Shown: positions 10,530 through 21,088 of the stretch, piece after piece
Position numbering within the stretch: position 1 is the first letter of the stretch
How the letters are laid out: each line of letters begins with the position of its first letter
Source of the DNA: Tieghemiomyces parasiticus
Lineage: Eukaryota; Kickxellomycota; Dimargaritomycetes; Dimargaritales; Dimargaritaceae
Assembly (NCBI GenBank): GCA_027575765.1
Contig: JANBPT010000705.1
Span: forward strand, 1-25,420
Length of the DNA: 25,420 bases
Reading direction: 5' to 3'
The notes under the pieces: model-generated
What the model saw: the letters and a program-made list of their open reading frames with translations, nothing else
Told to the model about the DNA's origin: nothing
Database searches by the model: none
Position numbers and translations under genes: made by a program

Positions 10530-13500
10530 ATGTGGTCTCCGCAGCCCGAGAGTCTGGCCCAGCTGGTCCAGATGCTGGCCAACTCTATCTCGTCTAATAA
10601 CGAAATCCAGGCTGCTAACGCCCAGGTAAGCCGTCCGATCTATTACGTTGGACGCAACCCTCCAGCGGGGCTTACCCGCCTGGTTCGATGGGCAATGCGG
10701 GCGACACATACCGGCCCCGCTCGTGGGGGTGCAGGACGTAGCCGAGTCTTGCCGGGGGGTCTGCCCTCGGCCGCCGACGAGTAAAGGTTGTCTGGCCCCG
10801 TCCCGCGATAAGCGCGGATCCCAAGACCTGGTTACTGTCCCTGTCCGGCATTCCCTCCCTTGAGGTCAAGTGACCGGGACAGCCATGGCTATGGCCGCAC
10901 ATACCCACACTCCTTACCGCCCGTGCTTGGATGTCTCTGCGCCACGCACCATCCTGTACCCTCCCCCCTGTATCACCCACTTCCGTCGCACCTGCCAACC
11001 TCGATATCTTCCCTCCTTGCCACCTCACCCTCCCTCACGCTACTTTGCACCCTTTTCTACCCACAGAAACTCGAGGAGCTCAATAAGATCCCGGATTACA
11101 ATAACTACCTCATCTATGTCCTCACGCAAATGCCGCAGGAGACCACCGAGACCCGGGCGGTGGCCGGTCTGATCCTCAAAAACAACGTGCGCCTCCGCCT
11201 GCAGGAAATCGCCCCGCCCGTGGTTGAGTACATCAAGGCCGGCTGCCTGGAAGCCCTAGGCGACCCTGACGCCATGGTGCGCAGTACAGCCGGTAACGTT
11301 ATCACTACCATCGTTTCGCGCGGCGGCGTCACCGCCTGGCCCCAGGTTCTGCCCCGCCTGATGGAGCTCCTGGACCACAGCGACTACAACGTTGTGGAGG
11401 GCGCGTTCGGAGCCTTGCAGAAAATATGCGAGGACTCGGCTGGCGAGCTGGACCAGGAAGTGGAGGGCACCCAGCCCCTGGACTTTATGATCCCCAAGTT
11501 TATCCAGTACACGGACTCTCCGCAACCCAAGCTACGCGTGTACGCCCTATCCTGCATTAACCAGTTTATCCTGAGTCGGCCCAACGCCCTGATGGTCCAC
11601 ATTGACGCCTTCATGCAGGCCCTCTTCAAGCGCGCGTCTGACGACAAGCCTGAGGTGCGCAAGCAGGTGTGCCAGGCCTTCGTCATGCTGCTGGAGGCCC
11701 GACCCGACAAGCTCCTGCCCGAACTGACCAACATTGTCGAGTACATCATCTTCTGCACCCAGAGCGACGACGACCAGCTCGCCCTGGAGGCCTGCGAGTT
11801 CTGGCTCACCTTTGCCGAGCAGGAGGAACTCCAGGAGCACCTGCGTCCGTTCCTGCCCAAGGTCATCCCGGTCCTTCTCCGCTCTATGGTCTACTCCGAG
11901 ATGGATCTGCTTACCTTGGACGTGGACGAGGACGACGGCGGTGTGGCCGACCGTGCCGAGGACATCAAGCCCCGCCATCACCACGCCAAATCCCACGAGC
12001 ACGGCCACACCGAGGGTGCGCCCCGGGCCGAGCGGACCCCGGGCGAGGGCGGCAGCGATGACGAGGACGATGAAGATGACGACGATGACGACGACATGGA
12101 CGATCCGTACGCCGAGTGGAACCTGCGCAAGTGCGCCGCTGCCTCCCTGGACGTACTCTCAACTGTGTTTGGCAACGACGTCCTGCCCATCATCCTGCCC
12201 CTCCTGCAGGAGGCCCTCTTCAACGAAGACTGGCTCAAGAAGGAGTGCGGCATCCTGGCCCTGGGCGCCATCGCCGAGGGGTGCATGACCGGCATCGAGC
12301 CCCACCTGCCCGACCTCATCCCGATGCTCCTGGAGCACCTCAACCACCCCAAGGCCCTGGTGCGCTCCATCACGTGCTGGACTCTCAGCCGCTACGCCGC
12401 CTGGTGCTGCCAATGCCCGAGCGAGGAGGCCCGGGTCAAGTTCTTTGTGCCGGAGCTGGAGGGCCTGGCCCGTATGATCCTGGATAACAGCAAGCGCGTC
12501 CAAGAGGCGGCCTGCAGCGCCTTCGCCACGCTGGAGGAGGAGGCTGGCCCTCAACTAGTGCCGTACCTGGGCCCCATTATCCAGAACCTAGTGCAGGCTT
12601 TTGGCAAGTACCAGAAGAAGAATCTCCTCATCTTGTACGACGCCGTAGGTACCTTGGCTGACTCGGTGGGCGAGGCGCTGAACCAGCCCGAGTACATCCA
12701 GATGCTCCTACCCCCGCTCATCCAGAAGTGGCACCAGCTGTCCGACGAGGACCGGGACCTGTTCCCGCTGTTGGAGTGCCTATCGTCGGTGACAGCGGCC
12801 GTGGGCTTAGGATTCCAGCCCTTCGCCGGCCCAGTGTTTGAGCGTTGCGTCAACATTGCGGCCAAGACCCTCACTCAGTCTCAGGCTGCGGCCGTCAACC
12901 CGGCCCTGGAGATGCCCGACAAGGACTTTATCATTGTGACCCTCGACCTGGTCAGTGGGATGGTGCAGGGACTGGGCCCCGTGGTGGAGGGCCTGGTGGC
13001 CGGCAGCCAGCCGCCGCTGGTGGATCTGCTGCGAGCGTGCCTGCAGGACCCATCGCCGGAAGTGCGCCAGTCCTCATACGCACTGCTCGGTGACATGGCC
13101 ATCTCGGCGTTCGGTCACCTACGCCCGCACCTGGCCCAGATCTTCCCGGACCTTATTGGGCAGATCGACCCGCAGGCAGAACACGTGTCGGTGTGCAACA
13201 ACGCGGCGTGGTCGGCCGGTGAGATTGCACTCCAGTACGGAGCCGAGATGCAGCCGTGGGTCAGCCCGCTCCTGGACCGCCTGATTCCGTTACTCAATAA
13301 CCCCAAGACCACACGGACGCTGGGCGAGAACGCGGCCATCACCATTGGCCGCCTGGGCCTGGTGTGCCCCGCCCAGGTGGCGCCCTACCTTGAAGTGTTT
13401 GCCGAACGGTTCTGCACGCTGCTTCGCGGGATCCGCGATAACGACGAGAAGGACTCGGCCTTCCGCGGCCTCTGCACCCTCATACAGGCTAATCCCAACG

Positions 13501-13691
13501 GGATTGTCAAGTCCTTTGTCTATTTTTGCGATGCGGTCGCCATGTGGCAGAGCCCGTCTGCGGAACTCAATGATATGATGGGCAAGATTTTGCACGGCAT
13601 CAAGCAGATGAGCGGCGATAACTGGGCTACTTATCTCAACGGGTTCCCCGAGAAGATTCGCCTGACCCTGGCCCAGCGCTATGGGGTCTAA
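10530..13691 (+). CDS. Transportin / karyopherin beta-2 (Kap104/TNPO1 family)
   Basis: Two exons, 10530-10625 and 11067-13691, give 906 residues, close to the 890-920 usual for the family. Exon 1 (32 codons) ends NAQ; exon 2 resumes KLEELNKIPDYNNYL, the conserved first HEAT repeat, so the join is secure. Roughly twenty HEAT repeats fill the protein. The acidic loop of repeat 8 runs about 322-381 and ends in an Asp/Glu run before AEWNLRKCAA; in this family the loop couples RanGTP binding to cargo release. Conserved cargo-site tryptophans appear at W470 (CWTLSRYAAW) and W747 (NNAAWSAGE). The C-terminus ends FPEKIRLTLAQRYGV, as in relatives. The protein imports PY-NLS cargoes such as mRNA-binding proteins into the nucleus. 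The 441-base intron is a multiple of three but holds an in-frame TAA at 10782-10784, so retention would truncate. The loop contains an unusual His-rich stretch. Confidence 0.96.
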
Positions 13692-14140
13692 TCGTTGAGC
13701 CAAGTTATGTGCGCGTGTGTTTGTGTGTGTGTGTGCGTCTGCAGGTAGCGGTGAGCGGCCTTGTCCATGTTACCGCCATGTTTTTCACCTGCCCACGCCT
13801 TCGATCCTCTCTTCGTCTATGGCCCACAGGCTCCTGCTTTCTTCCTCATTTCATACCACCTCTGCCTTTTTGACTTCACTCGCCCCCTCCTTACACACCT
13901 ACCCATTTGATGTTTCCCTTTCTCCCCCCCCCCATTTTCATCTTGCCACCCCTCCGTGTCTTGTTCTCCCCGTCTTCTGCATTACCCGCCCCGTACTCCC
14001 CTCCAATCCCTCCCCCCTCTTGCCTACTACGGACGATTCGCACCACACCTCACCACCTATTTTATTCTAATACGTAGCCTGTCCCCTTCACGGGCTCGTT
14101 AACCGTGCGTGATGTTTGTTTTTTATTAATAAGTCGCATT
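13692..14140 (+). other. Pyrimidine-rich 3' flank of the transportin gene
   Basis: Downstream of the stop codon the plus strand is strongly C/T-rich to about 14.07 kb and contains C10 at 13924-13933. A T-rich stretch with TTTATTAATAAG follows near 14120-14132 and is a possible polyadenylation region, though it lacks a perfect AATAAA. No coding frame is supported. Confidence 0.45.
13722..13735 (+). repeat. (TG)7 repeat just after the transportin stop codon
   Basis: Seven TG units begin 31 bases after the stop and lie inside a wider TG-rich stretch (13709-13737). In the mRNA this would be a UG repeat at the start of the 3' untranslated region. Confidence 0.8.
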
Positions 14141-14960
14141 TCCCGTATTTGACATTACTCTGATTTGTGAAGAAGGCTGAAGACTTATGTGTATCATCCG
14201 GCCGTATAGGTTTTTTGAAGGCGATCAATTCTACAATGGATATGTGGTTGGCGTGGGCGGCTAGCTGCCGCGACTGCGGATGATGTTTCGGCTGTTAGGT
14301 TGGTCCGCTCCGTGTAGCTGATGACCGACCCGGTCGACGCCGCAGAGCGGATAATTCGGATGGCCTCGGGCCAACTAGTACCAACTCAAGCCTCGGGCCC
14401 GCCCGTCCATCATCTAGCCTGCTCAGCCGTCCCATTGGACCACCCACCTTGTTGGGGGTGGAAGTGAGCATCGCAACAAAGAAAAGTGAAGGATGTATTG
14501 GCTTTGCTCGTGACGAAGAGGCGCGACGTCTGGCCTCGCACAAGCCATGTCACAATGGATATTGTGCAGCATTCTTTCTCCATCGACCTCAATCGAAATG
14601 AGGCCCAAGACCACCCCCGGCGCAAGCCGAAGCGTAATAGATCAGTGTGAAGACTGCCAAGGCGTCAACCCGGGTTCGTCAGCGCTCGCAGGCAGGGGGG
14701 GGGCTTTGATATTACCCTCCGACTCATGTGCTCTTCACCTCCTTCTATCTACTATTTAAGGGCGGGCATGAGGGAACCTCGAAGCGCGCCGCCGGCACCT
14801 GCTCCACGGTGTGGCTGGCTCATCTAAGGATCCCCTCCTCCCCCCCTCCAACCACACAACATTCCGTATCGCCCAATTTCTTATTGATTGTCGATACTTC
14901 CCTTCCCTCGTCGTTGGGCTATCCAGCCCTTCCTTTGTCAGGTGATCCGTCAGGCTTAAA
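14141..14960. other. Stretch without recognisable genes
   Basis: Composition is mixed up to about 14.75 kb, then pyrimidine-rich on the plus strand at about 14820-14950. Short open frames on both strands show no domain or consistent codon use. No RNA gene was seen. Confidence 0.45.
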
Positions 14961-15002
14961 TTCAATTTATGGAGGGAGGGCCGACCTTGTATGGCCAGAA
15001 GA

Positions 15003-15018
15003 GGGAGGGAGGGAGGGG
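15003..15018 (+). repeat. G-quadruplex motif, four GGG runs with one-base loops
   Basis: The sequence GGGAGGGAGGGAGGGG has four G runs separated by single A residues. Single-base loops are the pattern known to favour very stable parallel quadruplexes. Whether it folds in the cell is inference. Confidence 0.75.
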
Positions 15019-15108
15019 AGAAATGTCAAATTGAGGGTGCCAAAGTGAGTGTCACGAATGGAACACTGAAAGAGGGAGGCAATAAAGTCCGCGACGAAGG
15101 AATAGGGA

Positions 15109-15126
15109 GTGTGTGTGTGTGTGTGT
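15109..15126 (+). repeat. (GT)9 microsatellite
   Basis: Nine GT units run directly into a G-rich segment (GGGGTGGCGGGG). It is a second GT/TG repeat in the window besides the one after the transportin stop. Confidence 0.9.
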
Positions 15127-15230
15127 GGGGGTGGCGGGGATAAAGCTGAGGAGTAATGAAGGAGAGTAGGACGAGGATGAAAGGGGAGAGGGGTAGATTA
15201 GAAAATGGGGTGACGGGTAGCTCCGTTAGG

Positions 15231-18200
15231 GTTGACCCTCACAGGATCCATCTCGACAAAGACTCGGAATATTCGTGTGTTGGGGGTCCTTGTCGTCTGG
15301 GACCTTCGATGTGCAACAGCCGGTCTCGCCTTCACGAGTCAGTGACCCCCTTCCTCCTCTTCCCACCCCGTCTGACCCTGCCTTTCCTCCCATGTCCGGC
15401 GATTTCATTTAAAATGATTCTCACCCTTTGTCTGCAGTCGGATCCAGTCGCTCATCCAACTAATCTACATGTATCTCAGTCTATACGCACCGGTTGACTG
15501 GACACACATGCCAAGTAGATATACACTGGTCAGTAAGCCAGGGTCTATTCCACCGGGGCTGGCAGGGTGACAGACGGGTTGTCGATTATGCCTCATTGAG
15601 GTCAGTCAACACGACTTTTCCGTATTCAACGATGGATTGAAGGGTAACCGTATGGCCTGATAACATGGTCCCATTTGACATTCCGTCGCCACATGGACGC
15701 GGGCAGGTCCATGACACAGAGCGTACCCGTTCTTGTCGGGCATGAAGGTATTCCCCCCGCCCTAGAAGGATGTTAATCCGAAGTTTCGTTGCATCTGCGA
15801 AAGGCGATCAATCCCACTGGAGATTCTGCGACCAGCGTGCAAACACCCCCCCCCTCCAATATTGAGCAGGTACCATCCTGCCTTTATGTAGTGCTGACCG
15901 TTGGGGAGGGAGAAGGGCGGTGAGCCACGTGGATTGGTACAAGTCGGCCAGGCTCGGCAATATAATTAGTCCCGAGCGCGCTAACGCAGGCACCCGTTTT
16001 ATCACCTCTATTCATTCAGATATCCCTGCTTACAAGGTTGACAGCTTTACCTGCCCGCGGCCCTCCAACCTCCCCACCCGATACCCCGCGTGACTTCGGG
16101 AGGGGCACAATGTATTGCCCTGGGATCCATTGATCCACAACCCGTGTACCTGCAAAGCCGTACACACGCACATGCACGGAGAGAGCCGGTCACAGTATAT
16201 TTTGTGTTGGGGGGAAGGGTATAAATAGCAGCAACAAATGGGTTAAGTGGGTTACGAGGGGGGATCTCGGTAATAAACCTGTCAGCGTTGATCAGAAGTT
16301 GAGTAGCCTGAGGCGGTTGTTTTTTGGCTGGGCTCCCACATCAGACTTTCGTTTCAAAAATCCAGATCAGCGGCCTCCTAGAAGGTTTAATATTACCAGT
16401 TTACCAGAGAGATGACTCTTCGTGAACAATTTGCCAGTCAGATCCCTGTCTAGGCTGCGCTACTTCTGGTAGGGCTATAATCCGTGACAAGGCTTGAGCC
16501 GCGGCTAGACGCATGAATTCATGTCCTAAACCTATTGGCAGTTGTCGAAAACATGATGGTGATCCGGGGACGATGGTGAATGGGCGGCTGATCAGCACTA
16601 TTCGGGGTGTGGCTGATCACCAGGGGAGGAGTAGGCAGCTACCCGAGTACTTCCGTACATGGCAAGTTGCGGTCGACGACCCCTTCCCTCGGATAGCCAT
16701 CTGATGTGTTTACCGTTGGCATAATCGATTCAAGGCAGTACAAGGCTTTGGTACAGGCAATGTTGCAAGATACGGTAAAAATCAACTGTGGGTTGGCATA
16801 CACGTTAGAAGCGGATACAACCCATTTACCTGCCTTCTTTCTGATATGTTCGATGCACTAAGAGAGTTACCCTGATCTTACCCGCAGTCGAGGCGAGGGA
16901 AGCGTCGTTTTAAATTTACCGTTCACTCCCTCCATATAATGCATACCCTTTATCGACTTACAACATAACCTTTATGCGCCTCTCAGAGGTAGTATCGGTA
17001 CCCCTTCAGCCACGTCCTGCAGCAAGACCACTCCCGCCAGCCGATTGGGATGGCCCAGTGGGGCCACGCCTAAAAGTTTTTTTATTTAATTTTATATGTA
17101 GCTAGTCACACTGACACTAGATGCAGAGGGAGTTAGTCTGAAGTCGGTGTCGTCTCTTGAGGCTAGCTCATCCTTGACGACAGAATTTCAGTTGGCTCGT
17201 CCTTATCCTTAGGGGCTCGGACTCTATTGGGGAGCTGCCTAGCCTAGTACTACTCACGAGGGATTGGTATCAGGGCCAGCCGGCCCGATCACGCCCTCAC
17301 CCCTTCATGGTGCCCCTTATCACTTCTTTATTGTCACGCTCAAATACCGCCCTTCGCATACGCTACTCAACCTTTGGCCAGAGGGCAGCCCCCCCCCACT
17401 CTCTCGCCGCTTTTCTCAAGACTAAAGATCAATGGATCAAGGTAGGCCTTCACCTTCACACATGTGTGCTACCCACACATTACCGGTTATTCCACTGATC
17501 AACCGTCACTCCGACCGTCCATCTAGCCCTCCCCACTCCCACCGCCAACAGACCCACGCCCTTCTTCCATTGAGGTGGCTGCGTGTCGCTCTGATTAGCA
17601 CCCGTCAAATCTACAATATTTGATTGGAACTTCGGAGGTAGGTGCCGACTGTAGAGCTACCCTTCCCACCCATGGGATGTCCGGAGGAGACCCAACCTCG
17701 CCCCGTTCCTGCCATGAGCTGGTGTGCCCTACGGGGTTGAGTTAGTAAAGTCATCTATTAGAGAGACAGTGGTGTAGGGTCGAACAGGGGGTACTCTGAT
17801 CCGCAGGGAAAACAGTAAGGGGAACTGTCCAGGCCTCAAAGTAGCCAATTGGCCAGATCACCAACGGTCCTTCTGCACCGTGGAACCCCAGTCTGCTTTC
17901 GCCGTGGTGTCAGGTCGTTGGCATACTGACCCCAGTACGAACTGCACCGCTTCGATTGGTACCTAATATGCCCTGGCCATGATAGACCCTGGAATGTGCG
18001 CACAGGGGAACCGTATCCAGTTACGTACGGAGTCCCCGAACGGGGCGGTGTGTTTGGTAAGAGGGAGGTGAAAGCGAGTAATAGGGAGTGTGCCAAACAG
18101 GCGAGGAAAGGGATGAAAATGAAAGTGGCCGATCGCCGCTTACGCATGGCTGACGGAACATACCGGTGGCGTTGGGGGATCCACCGGCCTTCCTCACCAC

Positions 18201-19199
18201 ACACGCTGCGGAAGTATCGCACCCCTCCAACATTTACGAATTGAGAATGGATACACTTATCAGTTTCCTTTTTCTACCGCCACTTCCCGCGAGGTCACGA
18301 AAACATGAGAAAGCGGTGCAGGTCGTCGATCCCCCCTAATAATAATCATCATCTCGTCAGGCAGGCACACAATTGTTGGTGGAAGGACGAATAAGCCTTT
18401 TGAAAAGCGCAGTGATTCCTCATCGTACCCCCATCAACCTTGGGGCCGTCGGATGGAGTAGATACTCTCGCCAGACAGTCGATTGATGAAGACCTAATCC
18501 TGTTCGTTAAGGGGCCTTCATATCGTGGACGTTCTACGCGCCATCATCCAACCAGCTGGCGGGACGTCGCCACAGCAGATCGGACGGTCAGGGGCATGGA
18601 AAGGAGGCGGAGAGGGGTGATGTTGACAGCCGATGCCTGTCTGATTTATTCTCGTCCTCCATATGGCTGTCTGGCCCGATGCCACGCTGGCTATGGCGTG
18701 GTGGTTTCGGCACTAAGGGAGCCGGGATGTATACTGGCTTCGGCCTTGCTTAACATGGTCAGTAGGGCTGGAGATAGCCGACGGCTACGATGGATAACGA
18801 GGTGTTAGAGTCGACTAGACGTGTTAGCTCGAGTTTCACCCCACTACGGGTCTATTGATTCTTCACCCCTGAGATCTAGGGTACGTATTGGGGAATATCA
18901 GTCCTTGATAAGACGTGGACAGTGGGGTGAAGTAACTGCCATCGTGTGGCATATGAATGCGTATCTACAGTGCCTTGGTGGTCGGGTCATACGGGGTGTG
19001 GCCTGCCATTATCGAGAATCAGGGACAGTGAAGCGAGGTGCCCCCCCCCACCGAAAGATCAGCTATACCGGTGAGAACGAAAGAAGGCCAAGGCGGTAAG
19101 AGATAGACAGCACCTATTGTGCCACCATGGTCAGTGGGCTCGTCGCTCGGTCAAACCCAAAGAAAAGCCTCATTCGGCCGTACTTGACAACGGCTCCAC
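15231..19199. other. Long stretch without recognisable genes
   Basis: About 4 kb without a supportable coding region. Parts at 15340-15440 and 17290-17560 are C/T-rich on the plus strand, and an AT-rich patch lies at about 17074-17100. The longest open frames (for example 18440-18808 plus and 17836-18222 minus) have irregular composition and no motif. I saw no reverse transcriptase, integrase or transposase motif, terminal repeat, tRNA or rRNA. Confidence 0.45.
16220..16228 (+). promoter_or_regulatory. Isolated TATA-box match
   Basis: TATAAATAG, a full match to the TATA consensus, follows a G-rich segment. No protein-coding gene was found downstream, so it is either chance or the promoter of an untranslated transcript. 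Confidence 0.15.
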
Positions 19200-21088
19200 C
19201 CAAAATCAAGTCATTACACAGCTGCGCCGTTCGGCATACCGCGTGTTTGGATGCGCTCCTCCCCACTTTTCTGGCTCCGTCTTGATCGTACCCCGAAGGC
19301 GTCCGCGCTCCTGTTGGGGGAGGGGGAGTGAAGTCTTGCTCTCCTTCCGAGTTTGCCGAACCTTTCACTCGCTCACAAGTAATCCGCCGGTGGCTTGTCT
19401 CGTGGCTTCCGGACGTAATCACCTTCTCCTGCCCTCGACTATTCCCCGAACCTCCCGCTCTCTTACCTGCTGATCAGGCCGAGCCTCTTCGAACATGACC
19501 AGCCCGATGGGGCTCATTAGCACCTGCCGCATTGTTAGTGGGTCAGCGGTTTCCCTGGTCTACTCCGAGACTAACGATGGTCGCCTCCAACGTTCCCCCC
19601 AGGTCCCATCAGCAGGCCTGTCAATCAGAAGTGTACGTATGTACCTCTTTTTCTTGCTCGCTTAGTAGATCGGCTACTACCTTCACACTTCGACTCCTCG
19701 GCATTACGAGAGTGCCGTGTTGATTAACTCACTGCCAGTATGGCGGGAGCGGCCACCATCCTACATAGCTGCACCGAGCGGTTTTGGCACTTCCATCCAA
19801 ACAACTAGGTCGCACGCCCTTATACAACCGTTGGGCGGGGTCATGTGTGTGTGGTGCGGGGTCAAGTTACCCAGTGACCAATCACCTTTGGACTATAGCG
19901 CTGCTTCTACCTCCCACACAAGGCCCCTAGATGTCTGGGTGAGCGCTTCCCCACATTCCTTTAAATCCACACTAATGCCCACCGCCGGAGCCTCCGCTTC
20001 TCCACCCCACCATTATTGGGTCTCTTTGATTAATATTGCCGGTAAGTAGCGAAAAGCGAACCATGCACCTGCATGGCTAGCTCGATCGGCCGACTCCGTT
20101 CGCTTGTTGCCAGTCCCAGTTCCGTCGTATATTCTAATCGAATAGTAATGATAGAAATAGAAAAGGGGGAGGGGGTGGTCGATCGAGGAAAGGGGGCGAG
20201 GGACAGCCCCTTCGTTATCCACTCTTTATATACATTCTTTATTAGCCCTGATCTACACACCCCAGACGACCCTCCGTCTGTCCTCCATTCACCATCACCC
20301 GTGACCCTCCCCATTTTCCCGTCCAATGCCCCCTCTTTCCCTATCCTGCCCTCCCCCACTTTGACACCGTCACATAGGTTTTGTGGCTGTCAGATACATA
20401 TAATATATAAACCACGGGGCCCACCCGCCTCCATCCAGACCTCATATGTACTGTCTTGTCTATATCTTGACCTTATCCCGCTTAATTGTGTCTTCCCATA
20501 TTTTCCGTGTCCCGCTACGCTGCGACCCAACCCCGTGCTGCGCTATTTAACCTTCTGGTGCCCTGTCCATTGTCTCGTCGCAACCTTACCTCATTCTTGC
20601 CGGACTATTTCTGTCTTTGCGCATCCTCTCTTAGCATCGGCGGCCACTACTTGATTTTATCGGCGTGTTCTGCCTTGCGCTTCCTAGTATCTGACACGGT
20701 TTCAAGTCTATCACGCCAACCCAGACCGCGCCTGGTTCTGTCATGGTGTACCCTTGGACCCGCTGGCCTGATACCATTCCATCCCCTCTATTAATCGTCC
20801 TCCACTTTTTGTAACGCGCATCAGGGATAACCGTTTCTTGACCTGCTTCTGGACTTGGTTAGCCCAGTCCACACTCGAACCCCATCGCCTTACCTGCACC
20901 TTACCCCGGTCCTTCAGTAGAGCCACGGTGCCTCGCCTGACCCACACCCTCCAGTGTGTCTATTATTTCCATCGGTCACCCCTGAGCCCACGCTTGGCCT
21001 GTTCCTTCCCTTTTAATAACCTGTTCCGTCGGATCACCTTTGATTGGGGTCACCGGTTTCTGCAGTTTCCTTTGGATATCCGACCATA
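19200..21088 (+). other. Pyrimidine-rich upstream region of the GATA-type gene
   Basis: The plus strand is C/T-rich over most of this stretch, most strongly from about 20.2 to 21.05 kb, except for a short purine patch at 20145-20205. It leads into the GATA-type start codon. The 193-residue open frame at 20073-20654 spans the TATA-like site and has a Ser/Pro/Leu-rich, composition-driven product, so I do not call it a gene. The region probably contains promoter and 5' leader. Confidence 0.5.
20404..20411 (+). promoter_or_regulatory. TATA-like element upstream of the GATA-type gene
   Basis: TATATAAA sits within an AT-rich run (20394-20412) in an otherwise C/T-rich region, 678 bases before the start codon. 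If used, the mRNA leader would be about 0.6 kb or would contain an intron. Confidence 0.35.

Larger units (their letters stand above)
14961..15230 (+). other. Purine island with tandem GGGA units
   Basis: The plus strand turns abruptly from C/T-rich to G/A-rich at about 14.96 kb and stays so for about 270 bases. It holds GGAGGGAGGG at 14971-14980, the G-quadruplex motif at 15003-15018 and the GT repeat at 15109-15126. No gene is recognisable in it. Confidence 0.55.

Noticed and set aside
15226..15233. Telomere-like TTAGGGTT
   Set aside because: A single copy only; no tandem array.
18034..18045. Short hairpin CCCCGAACGGGG
   Set aside because: Five-base arms with a two-base loop; too short to interpret without conservation.
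18440..18808. 122-codon open frame on the plus strand
   Set aside because: No recognisable motif, codon use unlike the real exons, and no supporting splice or promoter signals.
20073..20654. 193-codon open frame upstream of the GATA-type gene
   Set aside because: Its product reflects C/T-rich DNA (Ser, Pro, Leu, His), spans the TATA-like element and shows no domain.
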